DNA of 64,000 nucleotides from the NCBI RefSeq assembly GCF_033060595.1, contig NZ_CP133038.1:992001-1056000 (forward strand), read 5' to 3'. This DNA comes from Pyramidobacter sp. YE332 (lineage in GTDB: Bacteria; Synergistota; Synergistia; Synergistales; Dethiosulfovibrionaceae). The position numbers and the translations under genes were made by a program. Position 1 is the first letter of the stretch. Each line of letters opens with the position of its first letter. Under the pieces are notes generated by a model. It did no database searches, was not told the origin of the DNA, and saw nothing but the letters and a program-made list of their open reading frames with translations. Below are positions 41,869-51,119 of the stretch, in pieces.

Positions 41869-42911
41869 GTTCTCGTTATGCCGTGGATCCGCGAACGCTG
41901 AAACTTTCCGAAAAAGTCCTGGAAGCCTGGCGCATCCCCGCCGCGATCGACCTGTTCTGCCGCGCCGGCGCCAAAAGCGGCGCGGCGCTGGCCGCGGAAG
42001 CCCGCCGCGGCGGCTGGGGGCTGACGGCCCTGACGGCCGAAGCCGGCAGCGACGGCCCGGGCGCGTTGAAGGCCGCCCGCCTGCTGGCGTCGGAAGACGG
42101 CGCGGGGGTGTGGCCGCTGCCCGCGGCGCTGCGCGACAACGGCGCGATGGCCGAGATCGGCCTGATGGCGCGAGACGGCGAAAAGCTGTTCTGCGTGCCC
42201 GAAGGATTCGAAGACTGGCGGCGGCTGCGGGCGCTGTTCTGCTACGCTTCCGGGCTGGGCTGCCGCCTCGCCGTGAGGCCGTGCCTGGGCGAGCTGTGCG
42301 CTTTCGGCCAGATCAACGACGGCGACGCGGCCGACCGGCTGGGCATGAAAGGCGTCCCCGCCGTCGCCGAAGCGATCGCCGTGGCGGCGGTCCTGACGCT
42401 GGCGGGCGAGTGGGGCGTGCCGCTGCACGTGCGCGGCGTCAGCTGCCGCGCTTCGCTGGAAGCGATCCGTGCGGCGCGGGACGGCGGGCAGGACGTGACC
42501 TGCGACGTGCCCTTCATGAACCTGCTCCATACCGAAGACGAGTACGACGCGGCGTCCCTTGAGGGCGCGCTCAAAGTCTGGCCGGTGCTGCGCGGCGCGG
42601 ACGACCGCGCCGCCCTGTGGCGGGCGCTCGACGAAGGTCTGATCGCGGCGGTCGTGAGCAATCACTGCGCGCGCAGCGCCGATCAGCTGAGCCTGCCTTT
42701 CGAGGAGATCCCCTTCGGCAGCGAAAAGTTGAACGGCGTCCTGCCGGAACTGCTGGACGGCTGGGAGGCGCAGGGCCGCCCCTGCGGCATCGAACGGCTG
42801 CTGGCGGCCCTCGGCGAGGGGCCGGCGAAAGTGCTCGGCCGTCCCGCCGCCGGGCGCACGCTGCTGGTTCGCGCCGCATCGGGCTGGCGGGCATTTTACG
42901 AAGACGAATGA
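41865..42911 (+). CDS. Non-catalytic dihydroorotase homologue (PyrC' type)
   Basis: 348 aa, dihydroorotase fold with the expected landmarks GVPAVAEAIAVAAVL and LPFEEIPFGSEKLNGVLPEL. The metal and catalytic residues are lost: there is no N-terminal HxH, the HHL segment reads FMNLLHTEDEYD, and the TDHAPH motif reads SNHCARS. It cannot be an active zinc dihydroorotase. Such pseudo-dihydroorotases in Pseudomonas and relatives are structural partners of PyrB, which fits the four-base overlap with pyrB. A working pyrC must lie elsewhere. GGAGG precedes the ATG. Confidence 0.83.
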   Translation: MSSRYAVDPRTLKLSEKVLEAWRIPAAIDLFCRAGAKSGAALAAEARRGGWGLTALTAEAGSDGPGALKAARLLASEDGAGVWPLPAALRDNGAMAEIGLMARDGEKLFCVPEGFEDWRRLRALFCYASGLGCRLAVRPCLGELCAFGQINDGDAADRLGMKGVPAVAEAIAVAAVLTLAGEWGVPLHVRGVSCRASLEAIRAARDGGQDVTCDVPFMNLLHTEDEYDAASLEGALKVWPVLRGADDRAALWRALDEGLIAAVVSNHCARSADQLSLPFEEIPFGSEKLNGVLPELLDGWEAQGRPCGIERLLAALGEGPAKVLGRPAAGRTLLVRAASGWRAFYEDE

Positions 42912-42969
42912 CCGTGGACGAAAAATGGCGCCGCGCGGCGGCGCGGACGGAGAAAAGAGGGTGAGGACT

Positions 42970-44064
42970 TTGAGAGAGAAAGCCTATCTGGTGCTGCAAA
43001 ACGGGCGCGTTTTTGCCGGAGAACGCTTCGGCGCGGCCGGCGACGTGACGGCGGAGATCGTTTTCGCCACGGGCATGACCGGTTATCTGGAAACGCTCAC
43101 CGACCCCAGCTACCACGGGGAGATCGTCGTGCAGACCTTTCCGCTGATCGGCGACTGCGGCGTCATCCGCGAGGATTTCGAAAGCCCGCGCCCGCGGCTG
43201 AGCGCGTATATCGTGCGCGAACTGTGCGACGCTCCTTCGAACTTCCGCAGCGGCGGCACGCTTGACGATTATCTGCGGGAAAGCGGCGTAGCCGGACTTG
43301 CCGGCGTGGATACGCGCACGCTGACGCGCATCATCCGCGAGCACGGCGCGATGAACGCCGCCGTCTGCTCGCGTCTGCCCGAGGACCTGCCGGCTTTCAC
43401 GGCGGATCTGGCGGGACGGCGGCTGTCGAGCGACGTCTTTGCGGTGACCTGCGACAAGCCCTTTATCCTCAACCCCGACGGCACGCGCCACATCGTGCTC
43501 TGGGACTTTGGCTGCAAAGGCGGCATTGCCCGCGCGCTGACGGAGCGCGGCTGCCGCGTCACCGTGGTGCCGGCGGACACGGCGGCGGTGAAGATCCTTG
43601 CCCTGCGTCCCGACGGCGTGCTGCTGTCCAACGGTCCCGGCGATCCCGCCTCCTGCCGCGGCATCGTCGAGAACGTCAACACCGTGGCCGAGACGGGGCT
43701 GCCCATGTTCGGCATCTGCCTTGGCCATCAGCTTCTGGCCCTGGCCCGCGGCGCGCGCACGACGAAGCTGAAGTACGGTCACCGCGGCGAAAACCAGCCC
43801 GTGCGCGAAACGGCGACGGGGCGTCTGCTGATCACCAGTCAGAACCACGGTTACGCGGTGGAGAACGACAGCATTCCGGCGGAGAACCGTCTGAGCTACG
43901 TCAACGTGAACGACGGCACCTGCGAGGGCATCGATTACGGCGGCGTCAACGCCTTTTCCGTGCAGTTCCATCCCGAAGCCTGTGCCGGTCCGCAGGACAC
44001 GGCGTTCCTGTTTGACCGCTTTTTGAAGAATTGCGAGGAGGCCGTCCGCCATGCCGCTCGATAA
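42970..44064 (+). CDS. carA: Carbamoyl-phosphate synthase small (glutaminase) chain
   Basis: 364 aa. It releases ammonia from glutamine for the large chain. The N-terminal domain opens AYLVLQNGRVFAGERFG; the class I glutamine amidotransferase domain has catalytic Cys in MFGICLGHQLLAL and the His/Glu pair in VQFHPEACAGP. I placed the start at a TTG with AGAGGG 8 bases upstream; a GTG three codons earlier, also with a possible ribosome site, is the alternative. It overlaps carB by 14 bases. Confidence 0.94.
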   Translation: MREKAYLVLQNGRVFAGERFGAAGDVTAEIVFATGMTGYLETLTDPSYHGEIVVQTFPLIGDCGVIREDFESPRPRLSAYIVRELCDAPSNFRSGGTLDDYLRESGVAGLAGVDTRTLTRIIREHGAMNAAVCSRLPEDLPAFTADLAGRRLSSDVFAVTCDKPFILNPDGTRHIVLWDFGCKGGIARALTERGCRVTVVPADTAAVKILALRPDGVLLSNGPGDPASCRGIVENVNTVAETGLPMFGICLGHQLLALARGARTTKLKYGHRGENQPVRETATGRLLITSQNHGYAVENDSIPAENRLSYVNVNDGTCEGIDYGGVNAFSVQFHPEACAGPQDTAFLFDRFLKNCEEAVRHAAR

Positions 44065-47000
44065 AAAACTGAAACGGGTGATGATCATCGGCTCCGGCCC
44101 GATCGTGATCGGCCAGGCCGCCGAATTCGACTATGCCGGCACTCAAGCCTGCCGGGCCCTGCGCGCGCTCGGCATCGAGGTGATCCTGGTCAACTCCAAT
44201 CCTGCCACGATCATGACCGACAGCGACATCGCCGACAAGGTCTACATCGAACCGCTGACGGTAGAGATCCTGAAGCGCCTGATCGAGAAGGAACGCCCCG
44301 ACGGACTGCTCTCCACCATCGGCGGCCAGAACGGGCTGACCCTGTCCATGCAGCTGGCCCGGGACGGCTGGCTTGAATCGAAAGGCGTCAGACTGCTGGG
44401 CGCGTCGCTGGATACGATCGAACGAGCCGAGGACCGTCAGCTTTTCAAGGACATGCTGGAGAAAATCGGCGAACCCGTCATCCCCTCGGCGATCGCGACC
44501 CGACTGGACGAAGCCATGAACTTCGGCGCCAAAATCGGTTATCCCGTCATCATCCGCCCCTCCTTCACGCTGGGCGGCACCGGCGGCGGCATCGCCCACA
44601 GCGCCGCGGAGATGGAGCAGCTCGCGCGACGCGGACTGGAAGTCTCGCCCGTGGGGCAGATCCTCGTGGAGCGCAGCGTCGCCGGTTGGAAAGAGATCGA
44701 GTTCGAGATGATGCGCGACGGCGACGACAACTGTATCGCCATTTGCTCCATGGAGAACCTCGATCCCGTAGGCGTGCACACCGGCGATTCCATCGTCGTG
44801 GCGCCGGCGCTGACGCTGGCCGATAGGGAGTACCAGCTGCTGCGCAGCGCGGCGCTTCGCATCGTGCGCGAGCTCGAAGTGCAGGGCGGCTGCAACGTGC
44901 AGTTCGCGCTCAACCCCGGCAGCTTCGAATATGCCGTGATCGAAGTCAACCCGCGCGTGTCGCGCTCTTCGGCGCTGGCCTCCAAGGCGACCGGCTACCC
45001 GATCGCCAAGGTTTCGGCGCAGATCGCCATGGGCCTGCGCCTTGACGAGATCCCCAACGCCGTCACCGGCAAGACGTCGGCTTTCTTCGAGCCGGCGCTG
45101 GACTACGTGGTGGTGAAGATGCCGCGCTGGCCCTTCGACAAGTTCAGCAGCGCCACGCGCACGCTGGGACCGCAGATGAAAGCCACCGGCGAAGTGATGG
45201 CGATCGCGCCGACCTTTGAGGAAGCTCTGCTCAAATCGCTGCGCGGCGCCGAGATCGGTATGGATTCGCCGCGCCTCGCTTCCCTGAAGGAGCTCGGCGA
45301 CGATCAGCTCGAGGCCTGCCTGCGAGAGCCTACCGACCAGCGGCTGTCCGTCGTGTACGAGGCTTTGGGCCGCGGCGTGTCGGTCGATCACGTCCACGAC
45401 GTGACGAAGATCGACCGCTGGTTCCTGTGGAAGCTGAAAAAAATCCTTGCCGTCGAGAGCGCTTTGCAGAAGTGCGGCGGCGTCCTGCCCGACGAACTGT
45501 ACGCCGGCGCCAAGGCGACAGGTTTTCTTGACCGCACGATCGAGAAGCTTTCAGGCGCGAAAGTGGAAAAACATTTGGCGCCGGTCTACCGCATGGTCGA
45601 TACCTGCGCCGCCGAATTTGCGGCCGAAACGCCTTACTTCTACGCCGCCGCTCCGGTCTCGGGCAGCGAAGACGAAGCGGCCGGATTCATCGCCCATCAT
45701 GCCGGCCTTGTCGCCTCCAAAGGGACCATCGTCGTCCTCGGCAGCGGGCCGATCCGCATTGGCCAGGGCATCGAGTTCGACTACGCCGCCGTGCACTGCG
45801 TGTGGGCGCTGAAGCGCCTGGGGTACACGGTCGTGATGATCAACAACAATCCCGAGACGGTCAGCACCGATTTCGACACGGCCGACCGCCTTTACTTCGA
45901 ACCGCTCACGCCGGAGGACGTGATGGACATCATCCGTCTGGAAAGGCCTCTCGGCGTGGTCGTGGCCTTTGGCGGGCAGACTGCCATCAAGCTGACGAAA
46001 TCCCTCAGCGAAAACGGCGTCGCCATCCTCGGCACCAGCGCCGACGCCATCGACGCCGCCGAGGACCGCGAGCGCTTCGACGCGATTCTGAACCGCTGCG
46101 GCATCGACCGCCCCAGGGGGCATGGCGTGGAAACGCTGGAGCAGGCGCTCGACGCCGCCCGCGACATCGGCTACCCCGTGCTCGTGCGCCCGTCCTACGT
46201 GCTGGGGGGCCAGAACATGATCATCGCTTACGACGACGAAAGCGTCAGCAATTACATGCGGCGTCTTCTCGCCATCGGTACCGACGGCCCCGTGCTGATC
46301 GACAAATACCTCGAAGGCACCGAGGTTGAAGTCGACGCCGTTTGCGACGGGACCGACGTGCTGATTCCCGGGATCATGGAACACATCGAACGCGCCGGAG
46401 TCCATTCCGGCGACAGCATCGCCGCTTATCCGGCCTGGAACCTTTCCGGCCCCGTCACCGAAAAATTGGTGGAGAGCACAGCCCGCATCGCCATCGAACT
46501 GGGCGTGAAGGGACTGGTCAACATCCAGTACGTGATCTACAACAACCAAGTTTACGTGATCGAGAGCAATCCCCGCGCCAGCCGCACGATCCCTTACATC
46601 AGCAAAGTCACCGGGCTGCCGCTGGTGGATATCGCCACGCAGGTGATGCTCGCCACGCTGACGCCCGACGCGCCGAAGCTGCGCGACCTGCCCTGCGGCA
46701 CGGGCCTGTACCGGCCCAGCCCTTACTGCGCCGTCAAGGTGCCCGTGTTCTCCTTCGAAAAACTGAGCGGCGCCGACGTGCAGCTGGGGCCGGAAATGAA
46801 GTCCACTGGCGAAGTGCTCGGCGTGGGCAAAAATCTCGAAGAGGCCCTGTACAAAGGGCTGATTGCGGCCGGTTACGCCGTGCGCCATCATGAACCGGGC
46901 GGCGTGCTGATCAGCGTGCAAGACCGCGACAAGCCCGAGATCGTGGAACTGGCCCGCCGCCTCGCTTCGCTGGGCTGCCGCCTTTACACCACCGGCGGCA

Positions 47001-48145
47001 CCGCCGAGTACCTGAAAAGCCGTGGCATTCGCAGCGCCTCGGTGGGCAAGATCAGCCAGGGCAACCGCGATATTCCTTATCTGCTCGATCAGGGACGCGT
47101 GCAGTACGTGCTCTCGACCAGCTCGCCCGACAGCAGCGAGCGCGCCGACGCTCAGGTGCTGCGCAGCAAGGCCATCGAGCGCCGCGCCGCCTGCATGACC
47201 AGCCTCGACACGGCCCGCGCTCTCGTAGACTGTATGGTCAGCGGTTACGACGAGGGCAACGTGGAGCTCGTCGACATGGCCCATTTGCCGGAACGCAAAC
47301 GTCCCGTCCATTTTGTCAAGATGCGTTGCGGCGGCAACGAATACATTTATGTCGATGCGATCCGCCAGAGCGTCGCCGAGCCGGCCAGCCTCAGCGTGGC
47401 CCTGTGCGGGCGGCGGCGCAGCGTCGGCGGCGATGGTCTCGTGATCGTCGCCCCGGCTCGGGGAAAAGCCGACGCGCGCATGATCCTTTACGATGCCGAC
47501 GGCACGCGCGCCCGCATCGGCGGCAACGCGCTGCGCGGCGTAGGCAAATATGTTTACGAGAAACTGGACGTGAAGAAAAAAGATCTGTCGATCGAAACCG
47601 ACGACGGCGTCAAGGCGCTTCGCCTTTACGACCGCGACGGCGAGATCTACAGCGTCGAGGCGCTGATCGGCCGACCCGATTTCGACCCCGCGCGCGTGCC
47701 CGTCACGCTCAACGCCGACGGCCGGCCCGTGGTCAGTCAGTATTATTCCTGCGGCGGATTCGACGATCAGATTACCTGCCTGTCGCTGGGCGACCCGCAG
47801 TGCGTGATTCTGACCGACGACTGCGACGGCGCGGAACTGAACGTGGCGGGCCCGTTGATGGAACGCGCGGAGATATTTCCGGAAGGGACCAACGTCAGCT
47901 GCGTCAGCGTTGCCGACCGCCACACGCTGCGGGTGCGTACATGGGAGCGCCGCATCGGCGAAACCATGAGCTGCGGCACTTCGGCCTGCGCCGCGGCCGT
48001 CGTCGCGGCCAGACTGGGGCTGGTAGACGAAGGCGAGATCTCCGTGAGGACGGCGGGGGGGCTGCTGGTCGTCCGTCTCGCGCCCGAAGGGGTATTCCTG
48101 ATCGGCGGCGTGGACTGCGACTTTGAGGGTGTCATCGAGATGTAG
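44051..48145 (+). CDS. carB: Carbamoyl-phosphate synthase large chain fused to a diaminopimelate-epimerase-like domain
   Basis: 1364 aa. Residues 1 to about 1078 are a full CarB: two ATP-grasp halves (VMIIGSGPIVIGQAAEFDYA; VVLGSGPIRIGQGIEFDYA) and the C-terminal MGS-like domain (YTTGGTAEYLKSRGI). Residues about 1085-1364 are a complete DapF-like domain (VHFVKMRCGGNEYIYVD, SVGGDGLVIV, GDPQCVIL, FPEGTNVSCVSV). DapF uses two cysteines: the second is present (C1308 in MSCGTSACAA), but the first, in the family motif CGNG, is Gly1157 (IGGNALRG). The epimerase is therefore probably inactive or altered. No stop or frameshift separates the parts, and GAGGAGG precedes the ATG. I know of no described CarB-DapF fusion. 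Confidence 0.92.
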   Translation: MPLDKKLKRVMIIGSGPIVIGQAAEFDYAGTQACRALRALGIEVILVNSNPATIMTDSDIADKVYIEPLTVEILKRLIEKERPDGLLSTIGGQNGLTLSMQLARDGWLESKGVRLLGASLDTIERAEDRQLFKDMLEKIGEPVIPSAIATRLDEAMNFGAKIGYPVIIRPSFTLGGTGGGIAHSAAEMEQLARRGLEVSPVGQILVERSVAGWKEIEFEMMRDGDDNCIAICSMENLDPVGVHTGDSIVVAPALTLADREYQLLRSAALRIVRELEVQGGCNVQFALNPGSFEYAVIEVNPRVSRSSALASKATGYPIAKVSAQIAMGLRLDEIPNAVTGKTSAFFEPALDYVVVKMPRWPFDKFSSATRTLGPQMKATGEVMAIAPTFEEALLKSLRGAEIGMDSPRLASLKELGDDQLEACLREPTDQRLSVVYEALGRGVSVDHVHDVTKIDRWFLWKLKKILAVESALQKCGGVLPDELYAGAKATGFLDRTIEKLSGAKVEKHLAPVYRMVDTCAAEFAAETPYFYAAAPVSGSEDEAAGFIAHHAGLVASKGTIVVLGSGPIRIGQGIEFDYAAVHCVWALKRLGYTVVMINNNPETVSTDFDTADRLYFEPLTPEDVMDIIRLERPLGVVVAFGGQTAIKLTKSLSENGVAILGTSADAIDAAEDRERFDAILNRCGIDRPRGHGVETLEQALDAARDIGYPVLVRPSYVLGGQNMIIAYDDESVSNYMRRLLAIGTDGPVLIDKYLEGTEVEVDAVCDGTDVLIPGIMEHIERAGVHSGDSIAAYPAWNLSGPVTEKLVESTARIAIELGVKGLVNIQYVIYNNQVYVIESNPRASRTIPYISKVTGLPLVDIATQVMLATLTPDAPKLRDLPCGTGLYRPSPYCAVKVPVFSFEKLSGADVQLGPEMKSTGEVLGVGKNLEEALYKGLIAAGYAVRHHEPGGVLISVQDRDKPEIVELARRLASLGCRLYTTGGTAEYLKSRGIRSASVGKISQGNRDIPYLLDQGRVQYVLSTSSPDSSERADAQVLRSKAIERRAACMTSLDTARALVDCMVSGYDEGNVELVDMAHLPERKRPVHFVKMRCGGNEYIYVDAIRQSVAEPASLSVALCGRRRSVGGDGLVIVAPARGKADARMILYDADGTRARIGGNALRGVGKYVYEKLDVKKKDLSIETDDGVKALRLYDRDGEIYSVEALIGRPDFDPARVPVTLNADGRPVVSQYYSCGGFDDQITCLSLGDPQCVILTDDCDGAELNVAGPLMERAEIFPEGTNVSCVSVADRHTLRVRTWERRIGETMSCGTSACAAAVVAARLGLVDEGEISVRTAGGLLVVRLAPEGVFLIGGVDCDFEGVIEM

Positions 48146-48160
48146 GCCGCGGCAGGACGA

Positions 48161-48195
48161 CATAGGGGTTTCGGCGCCAGGCCGAAACCCCTATG
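48161..48195. terminator. Hairpin between carB and the flavoprotein gene
   Basis: Perfect 15-bp stem CATAGGGGTTTCGGC/GCCGAAACCCCTATG with a 5-base loop, between convergent genes. No T-run follows on either strand, so termination would be weak or factor-assisted. Confidence 0.6.
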
Positions 48196-48213
48196 TTGTA
48201 TGCGCGGTGAAAT

Positions 48214-48837
48214 TCAACCGATGAAGTGCGTCCAAACGTGTTCCTCGTAGGCCGGCGCGGGAATGCCGGCTTTCTGTCCGGCGTCGATGGAACGGAGCAT
48301 CCAGGCCATGTTGACCCCCAGCGTGCGCATGGTCTGAAGTCCTTCGGCATCCTGGCGCACGTCGTCGGGCGTGAAGCCGTGCACTTGGTTCCAGTACTGC
48401 GAGCCGACAACGAACATGTTGCTGATCAGAAAGTACTGATTGAGCCGTTCGAACGAAGCCGTGGATCCGCCGCGCCGGCAGGACACCACGGCCGCCCCCA
48501 GCTTGCCGGCCATGCGGTCGCCGCCGGCGTAGAAAAGGCGGTCGAGAAACGAACACAGGCGTCCCGTCGCCCCGGAATAGTACACCGGCGAGCCGGCCAC
48601 GATGGCGCCGTAATCGTCGAGCTGGTCCAGCACTTCGTTGACCTGGTCGACGAAAACGCAGCGTCCCGTCGCTTCGCAGCGGCCGCAGGAGGTACAGTCC
48701 TGCATGGGCTTTGTCCCCAGCCAAAGCAGATCGCCGGCGACGCCCGCGCCGCTCAACGCCTTTTGCAGTTCGGCCAGCGCGGTGAAAGTGCAACCTTCCC
48801 GATGCGGGCTGCCGTTGATCAAAAGCGCTTTTTTCAT
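48214..48837 (-). CDS. Flavodoxin-fold NAD(P)H-dependent oxidoreductase / iron-sulfur flavoprotein
   Basis: 207 aa. FMN-binding N-terminus LLINGSPHREGCT; a cysteine motif CTSCGRCEATGRC (about 48-60) as in the iron-sulfur flavoproteins of anaerobes; and GSPVYYSGATGRL, the FMN-phosphate/ribityl loop. The family reduces quinones, O2 or peroxide, or carries electrons; the substrate is not determined. GGGGGGATT lies before the chosen ATG, and the frame is open 32 codons further upstream without support. Transcribed alone. Confidence 0.87.
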   Translation of the reverse strand: MKKALLINGSPHREGCTFTALAELQKALSGAGVAGDLLWLGTKPMQDCTSCGRCEATGRCVFVDQVNEVLDQLDDYGAIVAGSPVYYSGATGRLCSFLDRLFYAGGDRMAGKLGAAVVSCRRGGSTASFERLNQYFLISNMFVVGSQYWNQVHGFTPDDVRQDAEGLQTMRTLGVNMAWMLRSIDAGQKAGIPAPAYEEHVWTHFIG

Positions 48838-48965
48838 ATGAAATCCCCCCATGGAAATAGATTCTCTGCGGAAATTGTACCACGCTCCGTGTCGTTTTCC
48901 CGCGGCCGCCAGGCGGAAGGAGAAAATAAGCAAAGTTGTGTACTGGATATTTTACGAAAATTAGA

Positions 48966-48971
48966 TATAAT
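48966..48971 (+). promoter_or_regulatory. -10 box upstream of rmlA
   Basis: Perfect TATAAT 33 bases before the ATG, in an AT-rich stretch; no convincing -35 at the right distance. Confidence 0.5.
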
Positions 48972-49004
48972 GTAGGAGAACATCACTGTGAAGGAGGCCC
49001 GTTC

Positions 49005-49892
49005 ATGGCCAGAAAAGGAGTAATTCTCGCGGCTGGACTCGGCACCAGGCTCCATCCCATGACTTTAGCCGTGAATAAACAGCTTATCCCCGTCTATGAC
49101 AAACCGATGATCTACTACGCGATCTGGGTGCTGATCAAGGCCGGCGTGCGCGATATCATGCTGGTCACTTCCGAAGTTGACAAGAGCAGTTTCGAGCGGC
49201 TGCTCGGCGACGGCTCCCGCTTCGGCATCCACATGCATTACACGGTCCAATACGTGCCCAACGGTCTGGTCGACGCGTTTGTCCAGACGGAGGATTTCAT
49301 CGCCGGCGATCCCTGCGTGCTGATCCTCGGCGACAACATCTTCTACGGTTCCGGGTTCCCCGCCATGCTCAGCAAGGCGTCCGCGCAGACGGAGGGCGCC
49401 ACCGTTTTCGGCGCCGTCGTCCCCGATCCGGAACGTTTCGGCGTCGCTTCTTTCAACGAAGAGGGCAAGGTCCTGACGCTCGAGGAAAAGCCTGCGCATC
49501 CCAAATCGAACTGCGCCGTCGTCGGCCTGTACTTCTTCGACGGCAAGGTCATGCAGTACGCCCATGAGCTGCGCCGGCAGATCCCGGCTGACAGGGAGGT
49601 GTCGATCACCGACGTGAATCGCGTTTACATGGAGCAGGGCAAGCTCGACCTGCAGGTGTTCCCGCAGGGATTCGCGTGGCTCGACTCCGGCACGTACGAC
49701 AGTCTGCTGGAGGCGTCCAATTACGTGGCGCGCGTCGAGCGCGAGCAGGGGCACATGATCTGCTGTCCCGAGGAGGCGGCTTACAGCGCCGGATTCCTCG
49801 CCCTCGAAAAATTGCGCGAGTACGGCGAGGCGGACAAGAACAACAATTACGGCCGCTATTTGGCAAAGCTTTACCATCAGTTCAAGAAGTGA
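49005..49892 (+). CDS. rmlA: Glucose-1-phosphate thymidylyltransferase
   Basis: 295 aa, first enzyme of dTDP-sugar synthesis: glucose 1-phosphate + dTTP to dTDP-glucose. The nucleotide-binding motif GVILAAGLGTRLHPMTLAVN, KQLIPVYDKPMIYY, LILGDNIFYG and FAWLDSGTYDSLLEAS all match RmlA/RfbA, as does the length. AAGGAGG precedes the ATG. rmlB, rmlC and rmlD are not adjacent, so surface-sugar genes are split on the chromosome. Confidence 0.95.
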   Translation: MARKGVILAAGLGTRLHPMTLAVNKQLIPVYDKPMIYYAIWVLIKAGVRDIMLVTSEVDKSSFERLLGDGSRFGIHMHYTVQYVPNGLVDAFVQTEDFIAGDPCVLILGDNIFYGSGFPAMLSKASAQTEGATVFGAVVPDPERFGVASFNEEGKVLTLEEKPAHPKSNCAVVGLYFFDGKVMQYAHELRRQIPADREVSITDVNRVYMEQGKLDLQVFPQGFAWLDSGTYDSLLEASNYVARVEREQGHMICCPEEAAYSAGFLALEKLREYGEADKNNNYGRYLAKLYHQFKK

Positions 49893-49908
49893 TTTCCGCT
49901 GGCGAAAG

Positions 49909-49956
49909 CAAAGGCGGGGAGGAATGTTCCACGTGGAACATTCCTCCCCGCCTTTG
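49909..49956. terminator. 48-bp perfect palindrome: terminator with an embedded parS-like site
   Basis: Perfectly self-complementary over 48 bases, with TGTTCCACGTGGAACA (49925-49940) at its centre. The outer arms CAAAGGCGGGGAGGAA/TTCCTCCCCGCCTTTG form a long stem between two convergent genes (rmlA and the M20 peptidase). It may serve both as bidirectional terminator and as a ParB site. Confidence 0.75.
49925..49940. other. parS-like palindrome (perfect)
   Basis: TGTTCCACGTGGAACA, identical to the copy at 31526-31541, located at the centre of the 48-bp palindrome. Confidence 0.72.
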
Positions 49957-50012
49957 TCTATGCGCCGCAGCGCCCGGAAAACTATGTTTGTGCTTTCTCT
50001 CGGGAATCGGTA

Positions 50013-51119
50013 TCAGTCGGTCATCAGACGCAGGACGAGCCTGGCCGTGTCTTCGAGGTTTTTGACGGTGATCGTTTCGTTGACGGTGTGCACGTCCTTC
50101 ATGCCGGTGCCGAGCACGACGGGCGTGATGCCGGAAAGCGCCATCACGTTGGCGTCGCTGCCGCCGCCTCCGTCGACGCGGCGGACGGGGCAGCCGATCG
50201 CTTCGCAGGCGGCGCGCAGGCGCTTCATCAGCGGATGATCGTCGGGGCAGGCGAAGCTGACGTAGGTCGTCTTCAGCTCGCAGTCGAGCGTGGCGCCCAG
50301 ATCGTCGCAGGCTTTCTGCAGGCAGCCGCGCATGTGCGCGGCCTGGGCGTTGAGCTTGTCGAGATTGCGGCTGCGGATTTCGGCGACGATCTCCGCTTTG
50401 GCGGGGACGATGTTGGTCGCGCCTTCGGACTTGAACGTGCCGATGTTGCAGGTCGTTTCCTCGTCGATGCGCAGCAGGTTCATGGCGGCGACGCCGCGGG
50501 CGGCCGCCTGGATGGCGCTGACGCCTTTTTCCGGCGCCAGGCCCGCGTGGGCGCTGCGCCCCGTGACGACGGCGTGCATCTTGATCTGGCCGGGCGCGTT
50601 GGGGACGATCGTGCCGACGTCGCCGGCGCCGTCGAGGACCACGGCTTCCCTGCCCTTGACGCGGCTGAAATCGAAATGCTTGGCGCCCAGCAGGCCCTGT
50701 TCTTCGCCGATGGTGACGATGATCTCGAAGTCGTGGCAGGGCAGTCCCTTTTCACGGACGACGGTCAGCGCCTCGACGATGCCGGCGATGCCCGACTTGT
50801 CGTCGGCGGCGAGGATCGTGTCGCCGCCGCTGGAAATGACGCCGTCTTTGACGACGGGCGCGACGCCTTTTCCGGGCGCGACGGTGTCCATGTGGCACGA
50901 GTAGATTAGCGGCTCGCCGGGCAGCGTGCCCTTGTAAAAGGCGTAAATGTTGTTGCCGGTGGAGCCTGTTTTGGCCCCGGCGCCGTCGGTGCGGACCTCG
51001 CAGCCGAGCTCCTCGAGGTCTTTGACGAGGCGTTTCTCCATGAGCCCCTCGTCGAAGCTCTCGCTGTCGATCCGCGCGTAGGCGCAGAAGTTCTTTACCA
51101 GTCGTTCGCTGTCGATCAT
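50013..51119 (-). CDS. M20-family metallopeptidase (peptidase T-like)
   Basis: 368 aa cytosolic peptidase/deacylase. Metal ligands are in place: His-Asp in SCHMDTVAPG, Asp in LAADDKSG, the Glu-Glu pair in TIGEEQGLLG, Asp in VLDGAGDVG, and the last His in GMKDVHTVNE. A dimerisation domain sits in the middle (HAVVTGRSAHAG). Length and motifs fit the PepT-like M20 subgroup, so a tripeptidase or small-peptide role is likely. AAGGAG precedes the ATG, which overlaps the stop of the NERD-domain gene by four bases. Confidence 0.88.
   Translation of the reverse strand: MIDSERLVKNFCAYARIDSESFDEGLMEKRLVKDLEELGCEVRTDGAGAKTGSTGNNIYAFYKGTLPGEPLIYSCHMDTVAPGKGVAPVVKDGVISSGGDTILAADDKSGIAGIVEALTVVREKGLPCHDFEIIVTIGEEQGLLGAKHFDFSRVKGREAVVLDGAGDVGTIVPNAPGQIKMHAVVTGRSAHAGLAPEKGVSAIQAAARGVAAMNLLRIDEETTCNIGTFKSEGATNIVPAKAEIVAEIRSRNLDKLNAQAAHMRGCLQKACDDLGATLDCELKTTYVSFACPDDHPLMKRLRAACEAIGCPVRRVDGGGGSDANVMALSGITPVVLGTGMKDVHTVNETITVKNLEDTARLVLRLMTD

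Noticed and set aside
45551-48163. An 870-codon minus-strand frame opposite carB-dapF
   Set aside because: Antisense shadow; Ala/Asp/His-rich, no recognisable motif.
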